DNA from: Callipepla californica brunnescens
Lineage: Eukaryota; Chordata; Aves; Galliformes; Odontophoridae
Length of the DNA stretch: 64,000 nucleotides
Direction of reading: 5' to 3'
NCBI GenBank assembly: GCA_023055505.1
Contig: JALIRH010000008.1
Coordinates: 5,953,775 to 6,017,774, forward strand
The notes beneath the pieces were generated by a model. That model made no database searches. It was not told the DNA's origin and saw nothing but the letters and a program-made list of their open reading frames with translations. Position 1 is the first letter of the stretch. Each line of letters starts with the position of its first letter. Shown piece after piece: positions 52,189-64,000 of the stretch. Both the position numbers and the translations under genes were made by a program.

Positions 52189-55100
52189 GATGACTTCCAA
52201 GAGGAGATGAGTATTTAAATGACTAGTTATGAAGAAGAAAAAAGATATCAAACATACAAGTAAAGCATGACTGTAAGATACCTTCCTGCAGCTGTGGCAG
52301 CTCCTGCCATACTCCTCAGGAGGCGGTCCAGTCATACTGCTCTGATGCACCAGTGAGACATTATTTCTGCAAAACCCTCCTCAGCTGTTTGCCCTGTCCC
52401 CTGCTGCAGCTTCACAACACATGCACTCACATCCTAATGTCTCCTGAAAAAATGAGGAATTTAAAAAATCCACAACATCAAAAACATTTATGTCAGGGCA
52501 GTTATTGGGAAGGATTTGTGTTGGAGAGCAGCTCCACGTAGCTGCAGACGCCAGCACACCTAAAAAGAAAACTGTCTCCAGCAGAACACGGCAGAAGAAC
52601 CAGGCTAAGGAATAATCCCTTCCAACTGACCCGGGAAGAAGCAGAGCCCAGCACAGCACTGTGGCTGTGCAGCTGCTCCCAGGCCAGGGGAAACAGCATG
52701 CCAGGTGCTTCCATCCCACAGCAGGATGCACTCAGGGCTGTGTGCAAAGCAGTCTAACAGCCTCCAAGTCTGAAAAGAGAGAAAACTTCAGACACTCGAG
52801 CAAGAAAATAAAAACCTCATTGCCTTCAACCTACAGTTCATCCCCCTGTGAGGGCACAACCACCCAGCTTTGACAAGGCAATACTGAAGCTGAATCCACA
52901 GCTCACGTTCAGAACAACATGCTTGATTTAAAAATATATATTTGCTTTTTTGTATCTGTTGTCTGGGTCTACTTACATTTTCATTTCAGTTCCATTTGAC
53001 TTTTGTGTAGTGATTTAAAAACAGCCTGCTTTTCATTTTACACTATGGTGAAAGCAGTTTTTCATATTATTAAACTAAACCAGAAGTTTTTCAGAAGGTT
53101 CTACTAATAAAAATTCTTACAAGTAGTATTGCTGATCAGACAGCTTCTCCAAGATTTAAAGAGAGCTGTCCTTCCCACTAAGGCCTGGAAGCAGCATTGC
53201 ATAATCTTCCAGCTGAGATTTACAGACAATGCAGTTCACAGCAGCAAATAATGGGAAGGAGAGAAGAAGCCCAGGAAAACAATGGGAGCATAAAAGCCAG
53301 CTCCTCAATAACAGCGATGAAATTTGTAACACAGACTGATTGTCACTGAGTTCTATTATCACAACGATCAGCTGAATCCATCTCAGTTTACACATCTGTC
53401 TAATTCCTACAGGCATGACAACATGATTTACCAGTCAGACATTGATGTACGTGGCACAGCTCCAGCCAGGAACAGCATTTGCTCCTGAGACTCCTGAACA
53501 ACAGAACCACTCCAGAGCAGCCTGGAAGGTCAGAGAGGCACTGAGCAACACTGCCAGGGCATGATTTACCCAACACTGCAGAAACAGTTGTAGGTGCATT
53601 CAGCAGTGAGGAGGGAGAAGCTAAGAAACAAGCTGCAGTGTTTGATGCTCACTTTAGGATAGCCTCGCATCGCATACCAAATAAAGGAGTAGAAAGGTAC
53701 TGCACAGCAGCGGGCTAGTGCGAGCACCTCAGCCATCAGTGCTCCTGAATCAAGCGTGCAGAATCAGGCCTACAGAAGGATGCAAACCGCATTATTACAA
53801 GGCTACTTTTCAATGGCGTTCTCATTTCACGTATAAGCAATAGGAAATTTCAGGGCTAATATTAATAGAAATGCTTGTACAAAATGTACGCATCGCTGCT
53901 GCAAACCAGCAATTCTGACAACATACAGCAAAAACAATCCGAGAGAGTCAGCCTGAACTAATTGCTGAAGAGGCACAGAAGCTGAGCCAGCTGTGCGATC
54001 TCACTACAAGATGTAATAGCTGACTCATGATTCTGATTGTTTTTAGAAATGATTAATTATTAAAAAAAAAAAATCATTAACAAGACAGCACTCTTGCTAT
54101 TCGTCTCAAAGAAAGAGGCAACCTATGTCACTTTCCCATATGTAAGAACTTTTCCCAGACTACTGTAGAGCAAAGTAAACCCAAGAAAAGGAGATATAGG
54201 AAACCACTTGTCTCAGATGCAAACAACACATGACAAAAGTGACCCTTTAGAGGGCTGCCTGCGCTCACTCCTGCTGCTTACATTGATTTATAGGGACTAC
54301 TGTTAGGACACTAAATTAGAGCACTGTTTCTAAACAAGAAAGTGAGGTTTTGAGGCAATCTCCCAGTAGAAAAAGTAACCTAATTAGTCTAAAGATGAGG
54401 TATGATCGATTTATGAATGGTATCACATGTCACAAATCCCTATTACAAGAAGGACCTGGATTTAATCAAACCAGAATCCCCTTCTGGTCGTGCACTGTTA
54501 TTAATTAGTTGGGACTAATTTCTGGGCATGTGACAGCTACTCGGGACTTGTACTTCTTCGCTTTGTTGTCTTCAGTTAAAATTACCGGCCTGAAACACTT
54601 AAATATGGAAGAGTTACATTAACAATTTAACTCTTACCACTGTTTTGTGCCCTCACCTCTGGAGAGCAAAGATATTTAAGACTGACAGCTGTGAAAATTG
54701 ATGCAGCAGCAAACAGGGCAGTCAGCTGGATCTGTTAATTCCAAAACTCACCATTAAGGGGCACATTTTTGGTTGTTATTTCTAAACCACGTAGGGTGAG
54801 TCAAGCTCTTATGCCTATCAACGTGATCAGAAGCTATGAATGAACATCGAGCCCTCCATTACGAAACACTCAGTAACTAGTTAAAACCCAACTCTGAGAA
54901 CCCCAGCTTTGATTTATACGCAATGCTCTCTATATTCAGCCACTCGTAATTCCCCATATGTTTCACATATATAGGGAAAATACAGGAAAGCTCAAACATT
55001 TGCAGTTCAGTGTAACAGGAAAGACGCTGTCTGTAAAGGTGAACTTGTGCTAATTCTGTAAGCGTTTGGACAGATTTGTTACTTATTGTCTGGTGACCCC

Positions 55101-57907
55101 ACCTGTGCTGCAGGTAACTCTGAAAATAAGTTATTATCGCTGTCTTTCACTTTCCAAGTGCTTTCCTGAGACAGCCTCGTGCTTTTCATTCTGTCACAGA
55201 AGTTACATTCAGATCGGGAGATTTCTGATTGCCTGTAAACAAGGAAATAGTGCATTCATCTTTTAGACATTCCTGTCATGTGATGTTGCCTCTGTAAATG
55301 CTGTCTTGCTGACTTCCTAGTAACCTGCAAAAGTGCAAGTGGAGGCATGTGTCAGTGGGTGGAAGCAGTGCTTGGAGAACAATGACTGGAACTGCTTTAC
55401 CTGCTATGCAATCCCCATAAGACCATACTACTGTTTCTGCACAAAAATTCTTATGACTAGAAAAATAGTGCGGAAAACCATGTTTTTGTATAAAAAGCTG
55501 CTTCTGATAAAAGGAGGATAAAATTTCTCCATGAAAAGACACATTTGCGCCTGAACAAATTTGCCATTTTGCCCAGAGGGAAAACTTGATTCATTTACAC
55601 CAGCAGTAAGTGTTGCCTGGCAGAAAGAGCAAACCGTACACTGGATCAAGTTTTCACATACTTGCAAAACTATCCGTTTTCATACTAAGTAAAAACTGGT
55701 AGTTTTGTACAGCTCTGTTTCCAATATTCTTGATCAGCACGAGGCCAGGGACCAGAAATCCCAAGGTCAGGAGCAAGCCTAAGTTTCAGAGTCAAAAGTT
55801 CAGAATGACCCCTTACAAAAACAGTCACCATTTCAGCAGCCCCTCTGAGTCTCCTGGAGTTACACCGCTTTTCCACAGTGAGCCACTTAAACACTTCAGA
55901 TTAAGAAACCAAATCATATCAGATATTACAGGTGGAAATGCTTTCCTTCCCACTAAGTCTCCTAAGCCTTTGAAAAACAAACCAAGCGGAAGCTAAAATA
56001 AAGAATGCCGAACTACACCATTTACCCAACTTAGGAGTTTGCTGAAAAATCAATTAGCATTTATTATTAATTATTTATCTGGGCTCACAGGGAAGAGTTA
56101 ACTGTTAGGTCAAAAGTCAAAAGTTGTGTGCTGGAACTACAGCAGTATCTTAATGTCTTTTGACCACTGGTAGTTTGAGGCTTTTCTCTTTTGGAACGCC
56201 AAAGAAGGGACACCAGTAATTATTTTATAAAGGTTGAAAGAGATGTAATTGCACCTCCACAAGCTGCAGCAATTTCTACCACAAAAATCAATACTTAAAG
56301 CTAGGAAGAGAATAAATGAAGGCCTATGTAAGATAAAAGCACATCTGTCACTCTTACCATATCCTCCTCGCTTATCCTGTGTTTCCTTCTGCTTTGCACG
56401 AGCATTCTAAGCTCCATCAGTACACTGTTAATACCTGGTTACAGAGAGCTCTAGCAAAACAGAATTGAGCCAGTGTTCAACTGGGCTGTTTTTCCACTAC
56501 AATATCGTGTTTTCTCTATGTGAGGAAAAAAAAAAGGAATACGAAGATCTTAAACTCTTCTTGACAGAACATTATTACTGACCAAAGCCAACAGAAGAAC
56601 AAACTGTATCAGGCAGAGCACAACAGGACATAGGTAACCAGAAATTCATTGGCTACTTTACTGTTTTCTGTCCTGAAAAAGAACTGAAGTTCCTAACTGT
56701 CCCAGACCATCAGTGTAAGTATGGACAGAACAAGATCTCACATTCCAAACGTGAACTAAAAAAAAGCACCAAAATTCCGAATATTTACACATCTGCCCAG
56801 AGTACGAGAAAATCAAAGCAAGGTCTTAACCTTAGGAGACCTTCGGTGCAGAGAACACCACTGGTCAAGAAGACAATAGCAAAGCATCTGAGAGACACAA
56901 TGGTTTCTTTCAAAAACCCCAGCAAGGCACACTGCCCCTGAGCCACAGGAAACTGCATGGCAAATCCAAGGCTCTCCTATACTGAAGGAAATGTAAACGC
57001 ACATGAACCTACTTCTCTTGGTAGAGGCGGCCTTCACTTCCATTGCTGAAGTGAAGCTGTTGTGTAGAAAAAAAAATTAGAAAAAATATTTGGAGAAGGG
57101 AAGTCAAAGAACGTATAAAAGGAAAATGAACTTCAGGGCAAAAGGCAAGTCACCTTTTTGGAGTAAAACCATGATTATGTTCCTTGTTTTCCATTTTAGC
57201 CAGTGATTTGAGAAAAGAGGAAAGAACCAGCCAACAAAATAACTCGTCCCTAAAATTTTCCTCCTTCCTTTCCTCCCTATTTCCTGAATTCTTTACATTT
57301 GTAATGCATGCTAAAAAAAACACCAAAGAACAAAAAACAGAAGAAGCAGGAAATGTCAACCTGAGCCAGGAACAGCCTGTCTCACACTTCTGAAAGGCAA
57401 GAATCTTCTGGACAGAGAATTAATATGAATCTGAGATTCTTTTTCTCATCTATGAGTGCTCTTATCTCTTCAGGCATTCCTACAGCTCCTCTATAGCAGC
57501 AAGATGTCTTTGGCTAAATGTAGGTCCTTGCATGCACTGCTCTGCAACAACTAAAACAGTGTATTATCAACATTACTCTTCTCCTAAATCCAAAACATGA
57601 TACCATACAGGTCTCTAAGAAGGACGCTCTCTCCCAGCCCAAACCATGACAGGAAGAAAACTAGGCAGAAAAGTTTTGTGCCTCATTAACAGCTGGAATC
57701 CATCCCCTTTCCCCAACTTTTGTACCTGCAAAGAGGAGTTACACTGAGCAAGCAAACAGGGCTAGGAATTGCTACAGCTTTATTTCATCTCCCTTTCCAA
57801 GTGCATTCTGACATAAAGCTTAGGAGAAACTGGACACTGGGAAAGCTCCTCTACTGGTTCTCCAGCACACTCAAACCAGAATGACCTGATATAATTGTAT
57901 TAATATG
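52189..57907. other. Unique sequence with possible regulatory motif clusters
   Basis: I see no gene. Between about 54000 and 54830 the DNA is unusually rich in TAAT/ATTA homeodomain-type cores, including an inverted arrangement near 54501-54521. At 56107-56119 a direct repeat resembles a nuclear-receptor DR1 site. These are motif-level observations only. The open frames at 52381-52731 (minus) and 52661-52873 (plus) overlap each other in a GC-richer patch and are not recognised. Confidence 0.45.
56107..56119 (+). promoter_or_regulatory. DR1-like nuclear receptor motif
   Basis: AGGTCA, a single A, then AAGTCA gives a direct repeat with one-base spacing, with one mismatch from the ideal half-site. 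DR1 elements are bound by HNF4, COUP-TF, RXR and PPAR proteins. A reverse-complement half-site (cttttgacc) follows at 56157-56165, and a gttaac word precedes it near 56098. Such motifs also arise by chance, so binding is not established. Confidence 0.3.
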
Positions 57908-57938
57908 AATATATATATGGGAATATATATATATATAT
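57908..57938. repeat. (TA)n microsatellite
   Basis: TA units are interrupted once by 'tggga'. A simple repeat. Confidence 0.9.
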
Positions 57939-60900
57939 GACAAAGTATCTCTTCACCTACACCATCTCAGAAGGGATTTACAGCTCTGAATCCCAATGTT
58001 GTTTCATCTTTAGGAAGGAACAGGAAGCTTGGCAAGTACTGCCACCACATATTGCCAACTCCCCATTTGAATAGTGAAGAATGCCTTTTCACAGCTAGGG
58101 AAAAACACAGCACATTTCTCCACCATTTATCTTCCCTGAGATATTTAGGGGCCCTAGTTATGTCTTCTGGGCTTTTCTTTCATGCCAAAACCTTATACTT
58201 TCTACTTACCTTTCAGTGGCTTTTCATATCCGCCAACTCCAAAAATCCCATCCCTCCCAAATTAATTCTGCATCCCTTCTCAGGAATGGGGGCTATTTTT
58301 TTCCTAAGTTCAGATTGTGAGAATTATCAGAACACTAACCCCACAGAAATAGCTGAGAATATCTGAAGACTACTCCAGCGTCCCTATCCTGCCATAAGGA
58401 AACTATTTTATCTTGTGAAAGAAGGTGATGGGAGTATAGTTCTAGCTGAATTGAGCTATGGGAGAACTGCAAGAGAACCTGGAAGCCCAAACTGGTTCAC
58501 CTGTGTGGCTAAGGTACTTCAGTGTGTGTGGTTCCAGCAGCTCTAAGCTGCTATTGCTCAAAAGGTAATATTCCATTTATATCCCAGCTATAAAGACTTG
58601 GCAGCAGTCCCCTCAATTATAACAGTAACGGACTATGGCAGATATTCTTTCCTCTAATGGGGAAAGGTCAATATTTTTATACTGGTTTTGTGATTTTTAG
58701 TATAGCAAAGAAAGAGCTTTAAATGCCTGTCCATTGCCTGAGTGAATTAGGGAATAATATCGGACCACCCTACAAGCATAGCTGAACGCTTGTTATTTTT
58801 CATTATTTTCCCTCAACTGGTCTCTTAGGAAAACGTATGGATGATAACAGATCATTTCTGTTGCAAGAAATTCAAACCATATTCCCAAACCCATAAATGT
58901 AACCAGAACAAATCCAGCAGGAATTCCCCACAGCAAATTGCAAGTCATTCAATCACTGTGAAAGCCAGGGAACACTTGTAGCAGCAGGCAATGATAATAT
59001 AAACTCTAAACTTGTACTGATGACTAAGTTTCAGAAGAGACAGAAGGGGAACAAGTATCTCAAGGAATGAAGGACTGAAAGCACTTGAGAAGATTCATAA
59101 TGAAAATCTACCAACTTAAGAAAAAAGCTACGCTTGCCTGCCTTCAGCAGCCAGAGGTCAACAAGTTATTTATACAACTGTGAGAGCTCAGTGTAGAAGA
59201 CAGTATTTGCAGACTGCATATGGACTTAAGAATAGGATGTATCTCTTTTTCTAGAGGATGAAGAAGGAAACCTCTAATTTTTCCCCAGAAGACCTTGCTC
59301 TTGGGTACAGCTGAAAACAGGGAATGCCTAAGGAAATCCACAGTGATTTTTTTCAGTACAACTCCTTGCAGAGTTGTCCCATCTCTGGAAAGACTCACAC
59401 CTACTGGGCTTTCTCAGCAAGAACAGTTGTTAGCTTTTTCAATCACTCACTCCCTCTTCAAAGGTTATTCCAGGTGAACAGGTGAAATATCTCCCAAGAG
59501 ATGCACTCTCCCTGCAGTACCTGTATCCACGAGGCTCCCACTAATTTTAACCAAAGCCTGCCCCAAGTACACTTTGGATAACCCTGTAAAGACTGGCCTT
59601 TCCTCCTTGCAAGCAAGCAATGTGTGTCTGCAGAAACATTTCCACAGGACGCTCTTCTGAAGATGCTACTGAGGAGTTACAGTCAGCACCGAGCCAGACA
59701 CAGCCCTTCAGAGTTCACACTTCTACATTCTCCTCACTCAGAGCAGTCAATGGAAAAAATCTCATGCAGAAAAACAAGGGAAAAAAATAAAATTCTGAAA
59801 AAATCACAGAGTTTTATTTCATAGGATGGGAATTGCTAGCAAAGGCAGCCCAGTTTTTCCTGTCTAAAGCACTACAGACACAGCAAATAAAATACAAAGT
59901 CTGACTGCTGCAGAAATTTTCTAGAGACTTCATCAAATACTTGTGCCACTCACCACCGACCCAACAGTTCCCACTACAAAACTTCCTCTTGAGCCTATCC
60001 AGACTGAAATAACAAAGATTTTTTCTCGGTAGCTCCACATCAGATACTTCCACAAAATCCATATGAAACACATATTCTGAATTTTTTCATTTAAAATACC
60101 CGTTACCACTTGCAGTCATTAACTTATTTCAAAATGAACAGTACTTGCTTACTGTACACTTACCTTCACATCACTGTGTACAAGGACATTCTTGGAGCTC
60201 TGCTCATGCATAAACCTGTAGTTTCCTCACTTAACTGCTTTCTTTCTTCAATATTGGCAGTACATTGAGTCCCTAATCATATAACAGCAGTCCCAAATTA
60301 TCAAAATCCTTAAAATAATTTCTGCCAGACTTGCACTTTACATGCCTACTTTCAAATTTTAGATGGATGCTGAAGTCTCAGAATGAACTGCTTGGAATTC
60401 TGTTTACACTTCAGAGGCAAAACTTTCAGCTGTGGGAGCAAGATTAGAAAAAGCTACCAACTTCTGACCCACCATAGGTGTGCACAGAAGCACTAAGATT
60501 CACCACATAGAGCCCATGTTTAAAAGATGGTTAACTTCACACAAGCCCACCAGCAGCAAGTACATTTGTTAGTGAAATCGGCATTAAGAGTATCCCATAC
60601 AGTACTAAGTTTAAAACTAACTCTGAGAGCTTGACTGAAAGGTCAGTTGCAGCCAGTTACCATTATGTGAGTGACAGGTCTCGTTTCAGATGTGCCAGGC
60701 ACAAGCACACGGGCTGCCTGCAGTAGTTCCAGCAGACCGATCACCTCTAGGTTTGGATGACCTCGATGCTAAAAGTCTCAGAAGCAGAGTAGGGTGGGTC
60801 AATTCAGATCAACACCTACTGAAGAAAAAAAAGAAGAAATGAAAGTTATCATACACGTGATGTTTTAATGCGAGTTTTGAAATGCCTCTGAACAGCTGGA

Positions 60901-62199
60901 AGAATGCAATCAGCGACATCAAGTTTGCACCACAGACTGCTAAGGATTCAGTTTCAGAATACAATGGGGAAGACCAGGCCAGAACGCAGCGTGAACTGCA
61001 AACAAACCATACGCATTTATGCAGAATGATTTATGAAGAAATCCTGATGGCAGACTTTGTACCAAATACCTTCTGTTCAAACGAAATGGTATCTAATGGT
61101 TCGTTGCAAAAGCAGTTATAATCCACTCCTTGAATCTGCAGTCTTCACATTACGAGGAAATACTGCTCTTCATTTCGGTCAGAAGCGTGTGCTACGTGGT
61201 ACCTTAAATGGACACAAGTTTTCTGATTGCTGGTTACCGGATCTCAGTTGACAGGCAATAAAAACAGCATTTCAATCTAACTGCAATGGCATATTCAACT
61301 AACTTACGTCAAACATTACCTCTAACAAAAGATGAGCTTGTTACAACACAGATGCATTATTCCCAGCCAATATAAAAAGGCAAAAGATGAAATGATCCAC
61401 AGTGATACCCCAATGAATTGCTCTTCTTTAATCACAGTTGTCCAGGCACTGGTATATATCAGTAATAAAAAAATCAGAAACATCAAAGTACAGTTTAGCA
61501 CAGAAGGCAACATCTGAATAGAAGCACATCATTTTAATTTGCTTTGAAGGTTAAAGCAATCCAAACAAAAGGGTTAACAATATAAATACAGAGTAAATGC
61601 ACACAGTTTACAGCCAAGAATGTATGCAAGAATAATAGCAAACCTCACATGAGTATGGAAGTATTCTCAAACTGTCCTTTGTGAGTGTTTAGCTATGACT
61701 CGCAGGGCATAATTATGTTCACATATGCAGGGTAGGCAGACTCTCTTAAATAGAAGAACTGAAAAACTTACATAACTAAATCTGTACAGACAAACTTGGA
61801 AAAAAAAAAAGTACATTTACGTAGGCACACTTCAGCATTCAGCTTGTTTTCTGAGTTTCAACAGTTTAAACAGGAAGTGATATATATATACATAAAGGCT
61901 CTCCAAACTTCTGGATCTGGAAGTATTCATTTAAAACGCTACGGTCTGAGGAATGTTACAAATGGTAATTACAGGAACAAAAACAAACTGTCACTAACAA
62001 ACATCTCGATTAGAAAGAAAATATACGGAGTGCATTATGTAAACAGGGAACTAGATAGGTGCAGTGTCAACATACAAGTGAATAGGCTGATGATTCACTT
62101 AAAATAATCAAACAACTCCATAACACTAGTGTAAACCTACTTAGAACAATATAAGCCAGCAGATCTATCAGTCAGTATAAGTGGCAGGCTCAGCCCGCT
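57939..62199. other. Unique non-coding sequence
   Basis: I see no gene. A minus-strand 16-codon frame opens with ATG at 60211 and ends at a strong GTAAGTG donor at 60163. It lacks a proper acceptor or first-exon context, so I do not annotate it. The 104-codon plus-strand frame at 58052-58366 and the 103-codon frame at 61796-62107 are unrecognised. Confidence 0.5.
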
Positions 62200-62510
62200 G
62201 CAGCACACCACGACTCACCTGATATCACAGCACTGCAGGGACAGCAGGGCTAACAGAGGGGCTGTGAGACGTGACTGCGCCCACTGAAGTCAAATGTTTC
62301 TGGCTTTGTAATCTCAGGTCACCCTTGCCACGTTACCCGCAGTACCCTGGAGGGACAAGCAGCACGCTGTCACACAGCCGGGCAGAGAAGCCCTGTATCC
62401 CTCTGCTCAACGCATGCTGCAGTGCCGCCTCCTGGCACGTTCTGCAGCGTGCAGCCTCAGTGCCTAACGCTGCCACGCCGAAACTAACGGCTTGCAGTAA
62501 CACCTAGGGC
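62200..62510. promoter_or_regulatory. Mildly CpG-elevated GC-rich patch
   Basis: Around 17 CpGs occur in about 310 bp, with words such as 'cacgttacccgcag', 'gccgggcagag' and 'gctgccacgccgaaac'. The enrichment is weaker than at 37.5 kb. A 78-codon plus-strand frame spans 62271-62507, which GC richness alone can explain. It may be a small island, an exonised GC-rich segment or nothing. I recognise no gene or repeat. Confidence 0.25.
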
Positions 62511-63623
62511 CTATCAAGACAAAGATGGAGACGCTAATTACTGAGACTCTGACCTCCAAAAGCTTTGCATCTTTGGCAGGGAAAAAACTGAAATAAATAC
62601 ACTACGTTCAAATATAAATTACAATGACCATTTTTTAAGTTATGAGAAAGATAAAACACACTCCTCTCAGTTCTGTAGTTAAGGATGTCACTAATGTAGC
62701 ATGTACTTAATCCCTTTGCTCTTTTTTGTTGTAAAAAATATAAAGAAAACAACAGAAATAATTTAAAGATCTTTGGGAAATATTTCAGAGGTAACTTCGT
62801 ATGTACTGGTAGTCAAACAAAAATCCAAGTTTTATTTCCTTAAAGAAGTCAAAACAAAAGATCACCCGAGGCTAAAACAATACTTAGCCCTGTTAGCAAG
62901 GTGGAACAACAAGCCAGTTGTGTATTTTTAGCTGTTATCTCCCATATTTAATTGTCCTTTTAGCATTCTTTGCTTAAACTTTTATTTTAAAAGCGACTCC
63001 AAGTGGACTGATCTCACCCAGAAGGCACACAGGGAACTGCTGGGAGAGATGGACACGTCATCAAGGGAGACTATGTCCAGTAAAAGCCACAGGACAGTAA
63101 CCTGCACAAAGCCTGGACTCGTGCAAATGTTAACTCTGTTCACAAACACTGAAGCTGAAAGTTGTCACGCCAATTTCAAGTTTGGCTCTGAGCAAACAAC
63201 TCAGAGAGCTGAAGGGAAATCCACTTCTTACATACCAAAAATTAAAGTAGCCAATCCTGCACTTAGTTGTCTGGATAAAGGCATCACAGTAAAACTTTGA
63301 AACTCAGAGCCACAAATAACACACTGGATTTATCCTAGAGAGGCCAATTTTAGAACACGCATTTCAGCACTCCCCTCACTTCTCTAAAACAATCAAGTTC
63401 ACCTTTGTGGGTATATCACAAACCACAGTTTTTGCCTATAAAAGGTAAAACAACATTGTCCAAGGACAAAGACAACAGCACAGACAAGGTCACTGTGTGT
63501 GCTATAGGTGGCTCTTAGAGTAAAAAGAAATTAGTACATTTACACAAAGTACTCAAATATTTTGACAGTGGGGAGAACATGACATGGGTCAAAATAAAGT
63601 GAGAAAGAAAAGCCAGGCCGATT

Positions 63624-63663
63624 GTTCTGTAAGCTTCAAGCTTTTACATGCAGCTTACAGAAC
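63624..63663. repeat. Perfect 12-bp inverted repeat, 16-nt loop
   Basis: GTTCTGTAAGCT (63624-63635) and AGCTTACAGAAC (63652-63663) are exact reverse complements separated by 16 nt. The chance of one such structure in the whole window is well under one. The stem is shorter than a typical microRNA precursor. Confidence 0.85.
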
Positions 63664-63730
63664 TGCTGCAACACAGATCCTACAGATCTACAGCAGAAAA
63701 TGCTTCATCCTGCAGTTACACTGAAATCAA

Positions 63731-63766
63731 AGCACATGCTTTGCTTAAAGCCAAAGCGCATGTGCT
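63731..63766. repeat. Imperfect 36-nt palindrome
   Basis: AGCACATGCTTTG (63731-63743) pairs with CAAAGCGCATGTGCT (63752-63766), leaving a 2-nt GC bulge in the right arm and an 8-nt loop. It lies 67 bp after the perfect 12-bp hairpin. Confidence 0.75.
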
Positions 63767-64000
63767 GAACACAGTTTGACAGAACACAGATAACCAGTAA
63801 GGGAAAGAAAATTCACAGGCCAGAAGGCCACAAAGTGCATAAGGAGTCATTCATAAGAAAGCCATTGCACACAATGCACGGTTGAAGTATACTGAAGTAC
63901 CACACTGGAAGAGTCCATCGCACGGTTCTGTCACAGCAGTGTAGCAGCATTTATACGCAGAAAGCTATTGCCCCCAGTTCTATAATGGTCATCCTTCCTA

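Larger units (their letters stand above)
62511..64000. other. Unique non-coding sequence with two hairpins near its end
   Basis: I see no gene. The hairpins at 63624-63663 and 63731-63766 are listed separately. The window ends in unique sequence. Confidence 0.5.

Noticed and set aside
58203..58260. Minus-strand exon candidate ending in AAAG|GTAAGT
   Set aside because: No pyrimidine-tract acceptor and only about 14 open codons before an in-frame stop.
60164..60211. Minus-strand ATG-started 16-codon frame ending at a strong GTAAGTG donor, whose end (HSDVK) superficially recalls a kinase HRD motif
   Set aside because: The invariant Arg of an HRD motif is absent, the upstream acceptor lacks a pyrimidine tract, and a stop lies just upstream. 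A short chance frame is the simpler explanation.

Overview
This looks like bird nuclear DNA, probably from a galliform such as chicken or turkey. The evidence is repeat content: at least six pieces of CR1 (the dominant avian LINE) in both orientations, and one end of a mariner element whose terminal bases match, from memory, the chicken Galluhop (Mariner1_GG) family. There are no operons, Shine-Dalgarno sites or long reading frames. Base composition is AT-rich (roughly 40% G+C by eye), with abundant A-rich and CAAA-type low-complexity tracts.

I find no protein-coding gene that I can defend. The longest ATG/alternative-start frames are about 100 to 144 codons, roughly what chance gives in 64 kb of AT-rich DNA read in six frames. 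Most have low-complexity translations, and none shows a domain apart from one decayed transposase fragment. The window is best described as intergenic or deep intronic sequence. On the + strand A tends to exceed T and C to exceed G in many stretches, so if it lies in an intron, the host gene is more likely read from the minus strand. This is weak inference from sampled lines.

Layout. 1-5.9 kb: unique AT-rich sequence with a short GC-richer patch near 1.4-1.64 kb. 5.9-9.4 kb: two minus-strand CR1 pieces and a perfect 13-bp hairpin between them. 16.4-16.85 kb: a broken hAT-type transposase C-terminal fragment abutting a minus-strand CR1 internal fragment, with an 11-bp inverted repeat at the junction. 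17-33.9 kb: unique sequence with poly(A) tracts. 33.9-34.1 kb: a CR1 internal fragment. 36.8-36.95 kb: a mariner end and a TG microsatellite. 37.5-37.65 kb: a compact CpG-dense patch with two E2F-like motifs, the best candidate promoter or regulatory element here. 38.7-38.9 and 52.1-52.2 kb: plus-strand CR1 3' ends. 54-56.2 kb: unique sequence with clustered TAAT-core motifs and a nuclear-receptor-like direct repeat, a possible enhancer region. 62.2-62.5 kb: a second, milder CpG-elevated patch. 63.6-63.8 kb: two adjacent hairpins.

No set of genes working together is visible. The transposon pieces are fossils, and any function in this window would have to be regulatory or non-coding.
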